From: WRMS01 sp038562165
GTDB lineage: Bacteria > Bacillota > Peptococcia > DRI-13 > UBA5745
Reading direction: 5' to 3'
DNA length: 64,000 bases
Assembly (NCBI GenBank): GCA_038562165.1
Contig: JBCFAO010000015.1
Coordinates: forward strand, 1 to 64,000
The notes below the pieces were generated by a model. The model was not told where the DNA came from and ran no database searches. It saw only the letters and a list, made by a program, of their open reading frames with translations. A program made the translations under genes and the position numbers. Every line of letters begins with the position of its first letter. The first letter of the stretch is position 1. This document shows, in pieces, positions 22,045 through 30,198 of this stretch.

Positions 22045-24537
22045 TTACTCTTTTTTGCCGAATCTCTCCTCATATTGGGCCATAGTCATACGGATGGCCC
22101 GGGCCTTACTGCCTTCATAACCGCCTACAATCCCCTGCTCCTCCATCTGGTCGATGATCCTGGCAGCCCGGGTGTAGCCGATCCGCAAACGCCGTTGCAA
22201 AAGGGATATGGAGGCTTGTCCGCTCTCAATAAAAATTCGGGCGGCCTCAGGCAGCAGGCTGTCTAATTCTTCATTTTCTTCTTCCCGGCTTTCCTCTTCG
22301 CCGCTGACCACATCCTCCCTGTACTCCGGCTGAATATTGGCAGCTTTGATATACTCGGTAAGGCTTTCGATTTCCTTGTCGGAGACGTAAACGCCTTGGA
22401 CTCTGACGGGTTTGGGGTTTTCTAAAGTGGAATACAGCATATCCCCCCGGCCTAGCAGCTTCTCAGCGCCGGCCATGTCCAGAATAACCCGGGAGTCAGT
22501 TTGGGAGGATACGGCAAAGGCAATGCGGCAGGGAATATTGGCCTTGATGATGCCGGTGATTACATCTACGCTGGGCCGCTGGGTAGCTACCACCAGGTGC
22601 ATGCCGGCAGCCCGGGCCATCTGGGCCAGGCGGCAGATAGCGTCTTCCACATCCGCCGGAGCTACCAGCATTAAATCGGCCAGCTCATCGATCAAAATCA
22701 CAAATTGGGGCATGGGAGAAGGCTTATCCTCCATCTCCTGCTCGGCCAGCCAGGCATTATAACGGGCAATATCCTTCACCCCCGCTTTGGCAAAGGTATC
22801 ATAGCGCTTTTCCATCTCATGGACAGCCCAGCGCAGAGCTTTGGCCGCTTTTTTGGCATCGGTAACCACAGGGTGAATCAAATGAGGAATGCCGTTATAG
22901 TTGGACAGCTCCACCATTTTGGGATCGATCATCATCAGCTTTACTTCATCAGGAGTAGCGGAAAACAGAATGCTGGCAATCAGAGCATTCATGCAAACGC
23001 TTTTGCCGGAACCGGTGGAACCGGCAATCAGCAAATGAGGCATTCTGGCCAAATCGGCCACAATAGGAGCGCCGGCAATATCCCGTCCTAAAGCAAAGGT
23101 CAATTTGGATTTGGACTGGCTAAAGACCTGATCTTCCAAGATCTCCCGCAGGCTGACCAAAGCCCTTTCCGCATTGGGCACTTCGATACCAATGGCAGCT
23201 TTGCCGGGAATGGGCGCTTCGATACGGATATGGGCTGCCGCCAGAGCCAGAGCTATATCATCAGATAAATTAACAATCTTGCTTACTTTTACGCCGGCGG
23301 CGGGCTGCAGCTCGAAGCGGGTAATGCTGGGGCCCCGGTTGACTTGGGTCACCACGGCTTTTACGCCGAAGCTGGCCAGGGTTTCCTCCAAAATACGTAC
23401 GTTGTCCGTAATATCTTTATTAAGCCGCTGGCTTTTTACTCTGGGGGCCGATTGCAGCAAGTTTATACTGGGCAGGCGGTAGATGCGATGGATTTCTGGA
23501 AAACTTCCGCCGCCGCCGCTGCTGATCAATTGGGCTTGCGGTTTAAAATCCTCTTCGCTTTTTGTTTCTTTTGCGCCGGCAGTCTTAGACTTGTCATTTT
23601 GTACCGGTCCGCTGAAAGATCCGGCAGCCGGCTGACTCTGGCCCGGAGCATGATCGCCGGCTGCAGAGGTTTTTTCCGCCTGTTTTGAGGCGGCCGCCGG
23701 CTCCCTCTCATCTTCCGGATGCTCATTATACAAATGCAGGGTTATACCCCGCTGGCTTAGGGAATCCATAGGGGATTGGCCGGCAGGAGATTGATCCGGC
23801 TGCTGCTCCCCTTTCTGAAAGGGATTCTGGGCGGCCTTTTTAGCTCCGGCGCCCTTTTTATCCCTTCTTAACTCCGTATCGATAGGCAGATTTAAACTAT
23901 TCAAGATATTTTTTTCCCGATAGCGGTCCTCTTCTTCCCGGAAACCGGACAAAACCGTCAGTCCGCTTTGGGCGGATTGGGCTATGCCCCTGGCTTTGCT
24001 GCCGGCGTCCCTGACCACTTCCCGCAAGGTCTTGCCGGTAATCACCAGCAAGGAAGCGATGACTAAAGTCACATAGAAAATCCAGCTGCCGGTGATACCC
24101 ACCAGCAGGTTGCTGGCTTGTACCAAGGCTCCGCCGATGATACCGCCGCCTAAGCCGTCAAGGCCCGCCTCCAGCACCTGCCGGTCTGCCGGCAACCGCA
24201 AATGAGCAATGGCGCAGCTGGCCGCCGTAACGACGCCATAGGCCAGATACAAGGCCTTCCCCGGTTCCGTGGCCTTTAGCCATTGGCTGGCGCCCAGAAA
24301 GATCAAGGCTAAAGCCAGAAACCATTTGCCCTGACCGAATAAAAGCTGGCTAATACCATAAACACCGTAACCTAAAGCGCCCAGGAGATTCTTTTCACCG
24401 CTGGCCGGCACCTGCCAGAGACAGAAGGCCACAAAAATGCCTATGGCAAACAAAGCGATAGCAACTAAGTCTTGCTTAAGTTCGGAACGCATAGCCGGTT
24501 GTTTTTTTGCTTTGCTTTTTTTTCGCGGCCGGGCCAT
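22045..24537 (-). CDS. FtsK/SpoIIIE family DNA translocase
   Basis: About 830 residues. A four-helix N-terminal membrane domain (residues 20-180) is followed by a low-complexity linker and the alpha/beta motor (GSTGSGKSVCMNALI Walker A; FVILIDELADLM Walker B). The gamma winged-helix domain at the C-terminus (ISLLQRRLRIGYTRAARIIDQME) reads oriented DNA motifs. It pumps chromosomal DNA through the closing septum; whether it is the sporulation-specific SpoIIIE is not decidable. I prefer the ATG at 24537 (GAGGAG upstream); an ATG at 24558 overlapping the rnj stop is the alternative. Confidence 0.94.
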   Translation of the reverse strand: MARPRKKSKAKKQPAMRSELKQDLVAIALFAIGIFVAFCLWQVPASGEKNLLGALGYGVYGISQLLFGQGKWFLALALIFLGASQWLKATEPGKALYLAYGVVTAASCAIAHLRLPADRQVLEAGLDGLGGGIIGGALVQASNLLVGITGSWIFYVTLVIASLLVITGKTLREVVRDAGSKARGIAQSAQSGLTVLSGFREEEDRYREKNILNSLNLPIDTELRRDKKGAGAKKAAQNPFQKGEQQPDQSPAGQSPMDSLSQRGITLHLYNEHPEDEREPAAASKQAEKTSAAGDHAPGQSQPAAGSFSGPVQNDKSKTAGAKETKSEEDFKPQAQLISSGGGGSFPEIHRIYRLPSINLLQSAPRVKSQRLNKDITDNVRILEETLASFGVKAVVTQVNRGPSITRFELQPAAGVKVSKIVNLSDDIALALAAAHIRIEAPIPGKAAIGIEVPNAERALVSLREILEDQVFSQSKSKLTFALGRDIAGAPIVADLARMPHLLIAGSTGSGKSVCMNALIASILFSATPDEVKLMMIDPKMVELSNYNGIPHLIHPVVTDAKKAAKALRWAVHEMEKRYDTFAKAGVKDIARYNAWLAEQEMEDKPSPMPQFVILIDELADLMLVAPADVEDAICRLAQMARAAGMHLVVATQRPSVDVITGIIKANIPCRIAFAVSSQTDSRVILDMAGAEKLLGRGDMLYSTLENPKPVRVQGVYVSDKEIESLTEYIKAANIQPEYREDVVSGEEESREEENEELDSLLPEAARIFIESGQASISLLQRRLRIGYTRAARIIDQMEEQGIVGGYEGSKARAIRMTMAQYEERFGKKE

Positions 24538-24557
24538 AGCTGTCTCCTCTCTTTTCA

Positions 24558-26228
24558 TTAATTAACTTCCATGATGATAGGCAAGATCATGGGACGGCGG
24601 CGGGTTTTGTCATAAACGTATTTGCTTAAGCCATCCCTGACCTGAGATTTGATCCCAGCCCAATCGTTAATGTTTTTCTCGTCGCATTTTTCCAGGATGG
24701 ATACCACCTTTTCCCTGACCTCTTCCATGAGGTGATCGGCTTCCTTCACGTAAACGAAGCCCCGGGATACAATGTCCGGTCCGGCAGTAACACTGTGGGA
24801 CCGCTTGTCGATGCCCATGACGACGATGAGGATGCCGTCTTCCGAAAGCTGCTTTCTGTCCCTAAGCACCACATTGCCCACATCGCCTACGCCCAGGCCG
24901 TCCACCAGGATCTGGCCGGCGGTGACTTTCTTGGCCAAGGCACCCTTGTCCTTAGTGAATTCAATAATCTGGCCGTTTTCCCCTACAAAAATATTTTTGC
25001 TGGGAATACCCAGGCGGTTAGCCAACTGGGCATGCTTAACCAGATGACGATATTCACCGTGAACCGGCACAAAAAACTTGGGTTTTACCAGGTTTAGCAT
25101 CATTTTTAGCTCTTCTTGGCTGCCATGGCCGGAGGTATGAACGCCGGCGGCAGATTCGTGAACCACCTCGGCCCCCAGGCGGTAGAGCTGATTGACGGTT
25201 TTGCCCACCAGCTTTTCGTTGCCGGGAATGGGAGTGGCGGAAATAACCACCGTATCGCCGGGCATGATTTCCACTTTTCTGTGGTCGTCATTGGCCATGC
25301 GGGTCAAGGCCGACATAGGCTCTCCCTGGCTGCCGGTACAAACCACCGCTACCCGGTTTTTGGGATAACGGCCAATCTCATCGATATCGATAATCGTATC
25401 TTCCGGTATCTTCAAGTACTGAAGCTCCTGCGCAATACCTACCACATTGATCATGCTGCGGCCCACAATGGCTACTTTGCGATTATGCATCACTGCCGCA
25501 TCCATCACTTGCTGAATGCGGTGGACATTGGAGGCGAAAGTAGCCAGAATGATCCGGCCATCGCTGCGGCCAAATACTTCCTTCAAAACCACGCCAACTT
25601 CTTTTTCCGAGCGGGTAAAGCCGGGTTTTTCTACATTGGTGCTGTCGGACATCATTACCAGCACGCCCCGTTTGCCCAGCTCCGCCAGGCGGCCAAAATC
25701 CATGGCCTCGCCGTCCACCGGCGTCTGGTCCATCTTGAAATCTCCCGTATGGACCACGGTGCCCACCGGCGTGGTAATGGCCATGCCGAAACAACCGGGA
25801 ATACTGTGGGTAACCCGGAAAAACTCTATCTGAAAATGGTTGCCTAGCTTGATTATGCTGCGGGGCTTAACTGTATTTAAGTTTACCTTGTTTAGTCCGT
25901 TTTCTTTCAGCTTTTCCTGGAGTAGACCCAGGGTCAGCCGGCTGCCGTAAACAGGCACGTCCAGCTCCCGCATAACATAAGGCATAGCCCCAATATGATC
26001 TTCATGGCCATGGGTAAGGCAGATGCCCACCAATTGATCCTTGTTCTCCAATAAATAAGAAAAATCCGGTATCACAATATCGATACCCAGCATCTCATCT
26101 CCGGGAAACATCAAGCCGGCATCCACCACGATCATCTCATCATCGTAACGGAATACCGTCATGTTCTTCCCTATTTCCCCCAGACCTCCCAACGGGATGA
26201 TCTGTAGGGGAATTTGTGCTTTTGCCAT
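24558..26228 (-). CDS. rnj: Ribonuclease J
   Basis: 556 residues: metallo-beta-lactamase domain with LTHGHEDHIGAMPYV and HTGDFKMD, a beta-CASP insertion (MMSDSTNVE, HTSGHGSQEELK) and a C-terminal domain. It is a dual 5'-3' exo- and endonuclease acting in rRNA maturation and mRNA turnover. Only one RNase J gene is in the window; J1 against J2 cannot be decided. It is followed immediately by ftsK. A promoter and a leader hairpin lie upstream. Confidence 0.95.
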   Translation of the reverse strand: MAKAQIPLQIIPLGGLGEIGKNMTVFRYDDEMIVVDAGLMFPGDEMLGIDIVIPDFSYLLENKDQLVGICLTHGHEDHIGAMPYVMRELDVPVYGSRLTLGLLQEKLKENGLNKVNLNTVKPRSIIKLGNHFQIEFFRVTHSIPGCFGMAITTPVGTVVHTGDFKMDQTPVDGEAMDFGRLAELGKRGVLVMMSDSTNVEKPGFTRSEKEVGVVLKEVFGRSDGRIILATFASNVHRIQQVMDAAVMHNRKVAIVGRSMINVVGIAQELQYLKIPEDTIIDIDEIGRYPKNRVAVVCTGSQGEPMSALTRMANDDHRKVEIMPGDTVVISATPIPGNEKLVGKTVNQLYRLGAEVVHESAAGVHTSGHGSQEELKMMLNLVKPKFFVPVHGEYRHLVKHAQLANRLGIPSKNIFVGENGQIIEFTKDKGALAKKVTAGQILVDGLGVGDVGNVVLRDRKQLSEDGILIVVMGIDKRSHSVTAGPDIVSRGFVYVKEADHLMEEVREKVVSILEKCDEKNINDWAGIKSQVRDGLSKYVYDKTRRRPMILPIIMEVN

Positions 26229-26324
26229 TAAATAACCTCCTTAACCTGTCCGGTTATAATTTTTTACTTTTTTGTACAGATATATACTGTTGTTTGCCCG
26301 GTAAGGGGCCAACAACAAAATTAA

Positions 26325-26344
26325 GGCACTTTCCGCGAAGTGCC
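26325..26344 (-). terminator. Terminator-like hairpin between ylmC and rnj
   Basis: GGCACTT-cgcgga-AAGTGCC followed by TTAATTTTG on the minus strand. It can end the ylmC transcript, but it also lies downstream of a candidate promoter (26394-26422) and so inside a possible 160-nt rnj leader, which has a further hairpin (GTTGTTGGCCC with GGGCAAACAAC). Confidence 0.68.
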
Positions 26345-26393
26345 AATGCAGTCCTACGCCATTCAATAAACCGATCAACGCTCATCATTTGCT

Positions 26394-26422
26394 ATTATAT
26401 TCGATTCACTGACAAATAGCAA
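26394..26422 (-). promoter_or_regulatory. Candidate promoter of rnj
   Basis: TTGCTA (26422-26417) and TATAAT (26399-26394) on the minus strand with a 17-nt spacer, immediately after the ylmC stop. The -35 is only a partial match. Confidence 0.55.
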
Positions 26423-26423
26423 G

Positions 26424-26675
26424 TCAGCGTCTCGGTATGGTTTCATCCAGATCCATAATGATGACTTCCGAACCGATTTTCTTTACGGCGCTCCAAGGCA
26501 CCGTCAGGGCATCCTTTTCCCAGAGGCCGAGAAAACTGCCCCGCCCCGGCAAAATAATCGATTCGATGATTCCCGTTTCCTCCTGAATCAGCAGGTCGGA
26601 ATCTGCCGCCATGCCTAAGCGGCCGCCATTTTGCAAATTAATAATATCCTTGCCGATTAACTCACTTAATCTCAT
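26424..26675 (-). CDS. YlmC/YmxH family PRC-barrel protein
   Basis: An 83-residue PRC-barrel protein: MRLSELIGKDIINLQNGGRLG, then I-I-L-P-G-R-G. The start at 26675 has GGGAGGAT upstream and matches the usual MRLSEL beginning, whereas the open frame goes to 26696. Members are upregulated in sporulation and linked to pnp-ylxY-M16 peptidase genes, as here. Biochemical role unknown. Confidence 0.85.
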   Translation of the reverse strand: MRLSELIGKDIINLQNGGRLGMAADSDLLIQEETGIIESIILPGRGSFLGLWEKDALTVPWSAVKKIGSEVIIMDLDETIPRR

Positions 26676-26718
26676 TCGTATCCTCCCTTTATCCAAAACC
26701 TGCTGCAGTCGGTATCAA

Positions 26719-27063
26719 TCAGGACTTGCGCCGGAACAAACTGACAAGCCACATAAAGAAAGGCTGTAAAATAGCGGCCCAAAGGGACAGCAGAGCCAGA
26801 AGGTCCACGGAAGTGCCCTGCCAGACAATCTGGGGTATTTCCGGCAGCTTGAGGAATTCAACCAGCAACTGGCCCGACAAATAGATGCCGCCGGCTGCCG
26901 AAAGCAGGTTGCCCAAGGCTTGGGCAATGGGAGAAAATACTTGTTCGCCGGCTGCTTCCCCTCCGGTATAGCGCCAAAAACGCCTTAGCCTCCGGCTGCG
27001 AATCCATAAAGACAAGAAAATGCAGGTCAGCATAACCAGCCAAAAAAGCAGTGTTGGCAGCAT
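26719..27063 (-). CDS. Hypothetical membrane protein
   Basis: A 114-residue protein that I do not recognise. It has an N-terminal helix (MLPTLLFWLVMLTCIFLSLW), a basic segment (RSRRLRRFWR), a long moderately hydrophobic middle and a C-terminal helix with an RRKS end, so two to three membrane spans. GGAGGG precedes the ATG at 27063 at good distance. It sits between the M16 peptidase and ylmC in the same operon, with 50 nt gaps. Real expression is likely from the ribosome site and context; function cannot be suggested. Confidence 0.65.
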   Translation of the reverse strand: MLPTLLFWLVMLTCIFLSLWIRSRRLRRFWRYTGGEAAGEQVFSPIAQALGNLLSAAGGIYLSGQLLVEFLKLPEIPQIVWQGTSVDLLALLSLWAAILQPFFMWLVSLFRRKS

Positions 27064-27114
27064 ATAGTTCCCTCCCTCTATCACTTAAGAAACTATATGC
27101 GCCGCTGCCCCTTT

Positions 27115-28353
27115 TTATTCGGCGGGTCCTATGGTAGCCAATACATGGGGCTCCACAAACAAATATTCCGCCAGCCGGGGGATATCCTCCAAGGTTACTG
27201 CCGCCACCTTTTCCATGGTGGCCTCCGGCGGGATGATCTTATCCAGCAAAAGCAGATTGCGGCCCAGGCGGTTCATGCGGTTGCTGACGCTTTCAAGGCC
27301 CATAAACAAACTGCCCCGCACCTGCTCCTTAGCTCTGTTTAACTCTTCCGGGGTAATTCCCTCTTTCATAATTTGCTCCATTTCCTGCCGGAACAAGCTA
27401 ATGACTGTTTCCGCCGTCTGAGGCGAGGTACCGGCGTATAAAGCAAAGATACCGGCGTCGGAAAAAGCGCTGTTGAAAGAATAGGTGGAATAGGCCATAC
27501 CCCGTTCTTCCCGGATAGACTGAACCAAACGGGAAGACAGGCCCCCTCCCAATACATTGTTTAAAATATAAAGAGGATAGTTGCGGTCGTCTGCAATGGA
27601 AACGCCCCTTGTGCCAAGGCAAATCTGCATCTGGCCCGTTTCTTTTTTTACATGGGTGGTTTTTCCCGACAAGGCGGCGGGCGCCGCAATCAGGGGCGGC
27701 TGTTTTGCCGGCTGCATCCGGCCGAATATGGGCGTCAACAGCTCCAATACCTCATCGTGCTCCAGGCTGCCGGCGCAGGAGACCACGATGCGTTCCGGTA
27801 CATACTGCCGCTTGATATAATTCACCACCAAATCCCGGTCGATGTTATCCAGGGAAGGGGCGGTGCCGAGAATCGGTTTGCCTAAAGGATTATCCGGCCA
27901 GGCCGATGAAAGAAAAACATCATGGATCAATTCATCGGGGGAGTCCTCATACATGCTGATTTCTTCTTTGATTACGCCCCTTTCTTTGTCCATAGCCTCT
28001 TTTTTGAACGTGGAATGAAAAAGCATATCCGTAAGCACGTCCGCCGCCAGAGGCAAATGCTCCCCCATAACCCTGGCATAGTAGCAGGTCATTTCCTTGG
28101 CCGTAAAAGCATTAAGATGACCACCCACGGAATCCAAAGATTCGGCAATAGCCCTGGCTGAGCGTTTTTCCGTGCCCTTAAACAGCAGATGCTCAATAAA
28201 ATGAGTGATGCCTTCCTCCCCAGGTTGCTCCATACGGGAGCCGGTACCTACCCAAATACCCAGGGAACAGGAACGTACCCCTTCGATTTTTTCGGAAATA
28301 ATTCTGATGCCGTTTGTCATCGTATGCAGACGAATATCTGCTGCTTGTACCAT
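27115..28353 (-). CDS. M16 family zinc peptidase (MlpA/YmxG type)
   Basis: 412 residues from the ATG at 28353. The inverted zinc motif HFIEHLLFKG is present with the downstream Glu region (the active half), followed by the inactive half typical of M16B peptidases. It is the single-subunit mitochondrial-processing-peptidase-like protein found beside pnp and ylxY in Bacillus. The open frame runs to 28458 but overlaps the region just after the DacF-like stop; AAGGA lies about 12 nt before the chosen ATG, a rather long gap. Substrate unknown. Confidence 0.88.
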   Translation of the reverse strand: MVQAADIRLHTMTNGIRIISEKIEGVRSCSLGIWVGTGSRMEQPGEEGITHFIEHLLFKGTEKRSARAIAESLDSVGGHLNAFTAKEMTCYYARVMGEHLPLAADVLTDMLFHSTFKKEAMDKERGVIKEEISMYEDSPDELIHDVFLSSAWPDNPLGKPILGTAPSLDNIDRDLVVNYIKRQYVPERIVVSCAGSLEHDEVLELLTPIFGRMQPAKQPPLIAAPAALSGKTTHVKKETGQMQICLGTRGVSIADDRNYPLYILNNVLGGGLSSRLVQSIREERGMAYSTYSFNSAFSDAGIFALYAGTSPQTAETVISLFRQEMEQIMKEGITPEELNRAKEQVRGSLFMGLESVSNRMNRLGRNLLLLDKIIPPEATMEKVAAVTLEDIPRLAEYLFVEPHVLATIGPAE

Positions 28354-28406
28354 AATAGTAATCAATCCTTCCCCTTTTTGATAAACCTTCAAACTGATCC
28401 CGGACC

Positions 28407-29384
28407 TTAATCCGGGATCAGCACATGATCCGGTTCCTGCCAAACCGGTATTGTCCACACCGGCGCATCTCCCGTCAGTTTTTGATTGCCGTGACTAAAC
28501 AAAGCCTGCATATCCCTATAACGGTCCTGAGAATTTAATACTACCCCGATTAATTGACGGCCGTCAATATCGATAGAACCTACCAGGCAGCGGCCGGCGG
28601 CTTTGGTGCTGCCGGTTTTCACGCCGGTAATCCTTTCGTCCAGCCAGAGAAGAAGATTGAGGTTTTTCAGCCGCAATTTTCTCTGGGGTTCTACCCAGGT
28701 CATGGTATGATTCTGGGTTTTTACGATTTCCGCAAAGGTGGGGTTTGCTAAAGCATAGCGGGCAATCAAGGCCAAGTCCGCAGCACAGGTTACATGCAAA
28801 GGATCAGGCAAACCATTGGTGTTATAAAACCGTGTCCGGTAAGCCCCTAAAGTAAAAGCTTTCAGGTTCATCCGGGCCACAAACTCCTCCTCGCTGGGCG
28901 CCAGGCCCTCGGCAATGGCCACACAAGCATCATTGCCGGATTCCAGCATGGCGCCATAAAGCAGCTCCTCCAGAGTCAGCACATCGTTTTCCCTTAAATG
29001 CACGGTAGCTTCCCCGGTTTTGGCCGCCCGGGCACTGACGGTAATCAATTGCTCCACGCTGGCCGCCGAATCCAGGGCGGTGATGGCTGTCAGTACTTTT
29101 GTGGTGCTGGCCGGCGGCAGAGGTTCATAACACTCCTGTGCATAAAGAAGCTGGCCGCCGGCGCCGTCGATAACGGCGTAAGCTTTGGAACGGACGGGAA
29201 TACTCTCCGGCGACCCCGCCGTCTTAGGCTCCTGAACAGCAACTGCAGCCGCCTCCGTCCCCACTGTCGCCCGCGCCTTCGTCGCCGTTTCCGCCCCTGC
29301 TAAGGGCCAGAGAAAATAGAGCGGCAAAGCTAAAAATAACAGGCTTCCCAAAACCTTAAAGGTAGTATGAACGCTTTTCGCCAT
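28407..29384 (-). CDS. D-alanyl-D-alanine carboxypeptidase, S11 family (DacF-like)
   Basis: 325 residues with a signal peptide (MAKSVHTTFKVLGSLLFLALPLYFLW) and the three serine-PBP motifs: STTK, SGN and KTGSTKAAG. It removes the terminal D-Ala from peptidoglycan stems outside the membrane. GAGG is 8 nt before the ATG at 29384. The C-terminal PBP5-type extension is short, so it is a minimal form. Its place between ylxY and the M16 gene is not the Bacillus order and is an addition to the cluster. Confidence 0.9.
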   Translation of the reverse strand: MAKSVHTTFKVLGSLLFLALPLYFLWPLAGAETATKARATVGTEAAAVAVQEPKTAGSPESIPVRSKAYAVIDGAGGQLLYAQECYEPLPPASTTKVLTAITALDSAASVEQLITVSARAAKTGEATVHLRENDVLTLEELLYGAMLESGNDACVAIAEGLAPSEEEFVARMNLKAFTLGAYRTRFYNTNGLPDPLHVTCAADLALIARYALANPTFAEIVKTQNHTMTWVEPQRKLRLKNLNLLLWLDERITGVKTGSTKAAGRCLVGSIDIDGRQLIGVVLNSQDRYRDMQALFSHGNQKLTGDAPVWTIPVWQEPDHVLIPD

Positions 29385-29394
29385 TTTTACTACC

Positions 29395-30108
29395 TCATTC
29401 TGCCAATATATCACTGAGAGAGGCAAATTCCAGCCCCTTTTCCCGGATGCCGGCAGCCAGACCTGGTATAGCGTCTACGGTACAGGCTTTGGGGTGGGCC
29501 AGAATTAAAGCGCCGTCTGCCGCCTTGGGCACAATCCGCTGCAGTATAGTGTCTACGGAAGGCTCTTTCCAGTCCACCGTATCCAAGGTCCAGAAAATGA
29601 CTTTATAATTCAAGGCTTCCGCCGCCTGAATCACATGCTCTTTTTTTTCGCCGTAAGGTGTGGCGAAATAGGGACTTTCTGTGACGCCTGCAGCTTTTAA
29701 AGCCTCGCTGGTTTTTATTATCTCGTTTTGATTCTCGTTGATACTTAAACGGTCCACATGGGGATGAGAATAGCCGTGATTGGCAATTTCATGGCCGGCG
29801 GCGGCAATTGTCCTGACCATCTCAGCTTGACGTTCTGCAAAACGACCGCTGATAAAAAATGTGGCCTTGATTTTTTCTTTGGCCAAAGCCTCCAGCATAG
29901 CCGGTAAAATTTCTTCGCCCCAATCCACATTAATCATCAAAGCCACCAGGTTTTTGCCCGCCGGAGCCTGATAAACCGGCGCAACAACAGGATTGTCGGC
30001 TGCTGCAGTCAACCACATGACACTGGCGGCTATGCATAAAATTAAAATTGCCACTAAGGCAGCTGCCGTCAGCCTGACTTTTCTTTTTTCCCATAAACAA
30101 ATGCGCAT
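29395..30108 (-). CDS. YlxY-type polysaccharide deacetylase-like protein
   Basis: A 237-residue NodB-fold protein with an N-terminal signal anchor (residues 8-30). Motif 1, normally T-F-D-D-G, reads LMINVDWGEE; the His motif NHGYSHPH and the TPYG motif are kept. This is the form of YlxY, which lies next to pnp in Bacillus as well. The loss of one motif-1 Asp makes normal deacetylase chemistry uncertain. Start at 30108 with AAGGGGG upstream. Confidence 0.85.
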   Translation of the reverse strand: MRICLWEKRKVRLTAAALVAILILCIAASVMWLTAAADNPVVAPVYQAPAGKNLVALMINVDWGEEILPAMLEALAKEKIKATFFISGRFAERQAEMVRTIAAAGHEIANHGYSHPHVDRLSINENQNEIIKTSEALKAAGVTESPYFATPYGEKKEHVIQAAEALNYKVIFWTLDTVDWKEPSVDTILQRIVPKAADGALILAHPKACTVDAIPGLAAGIREKGLEFASLSDILAE

Positions 30109-30198
30109 AATAACGCCCCCTTCTTTCCCCATTTTATGGGTGAGACGGCGTCATTATGCACTATTTTCTTGTGCGCCGGTTTTCGCTGCCAGTGGGGA

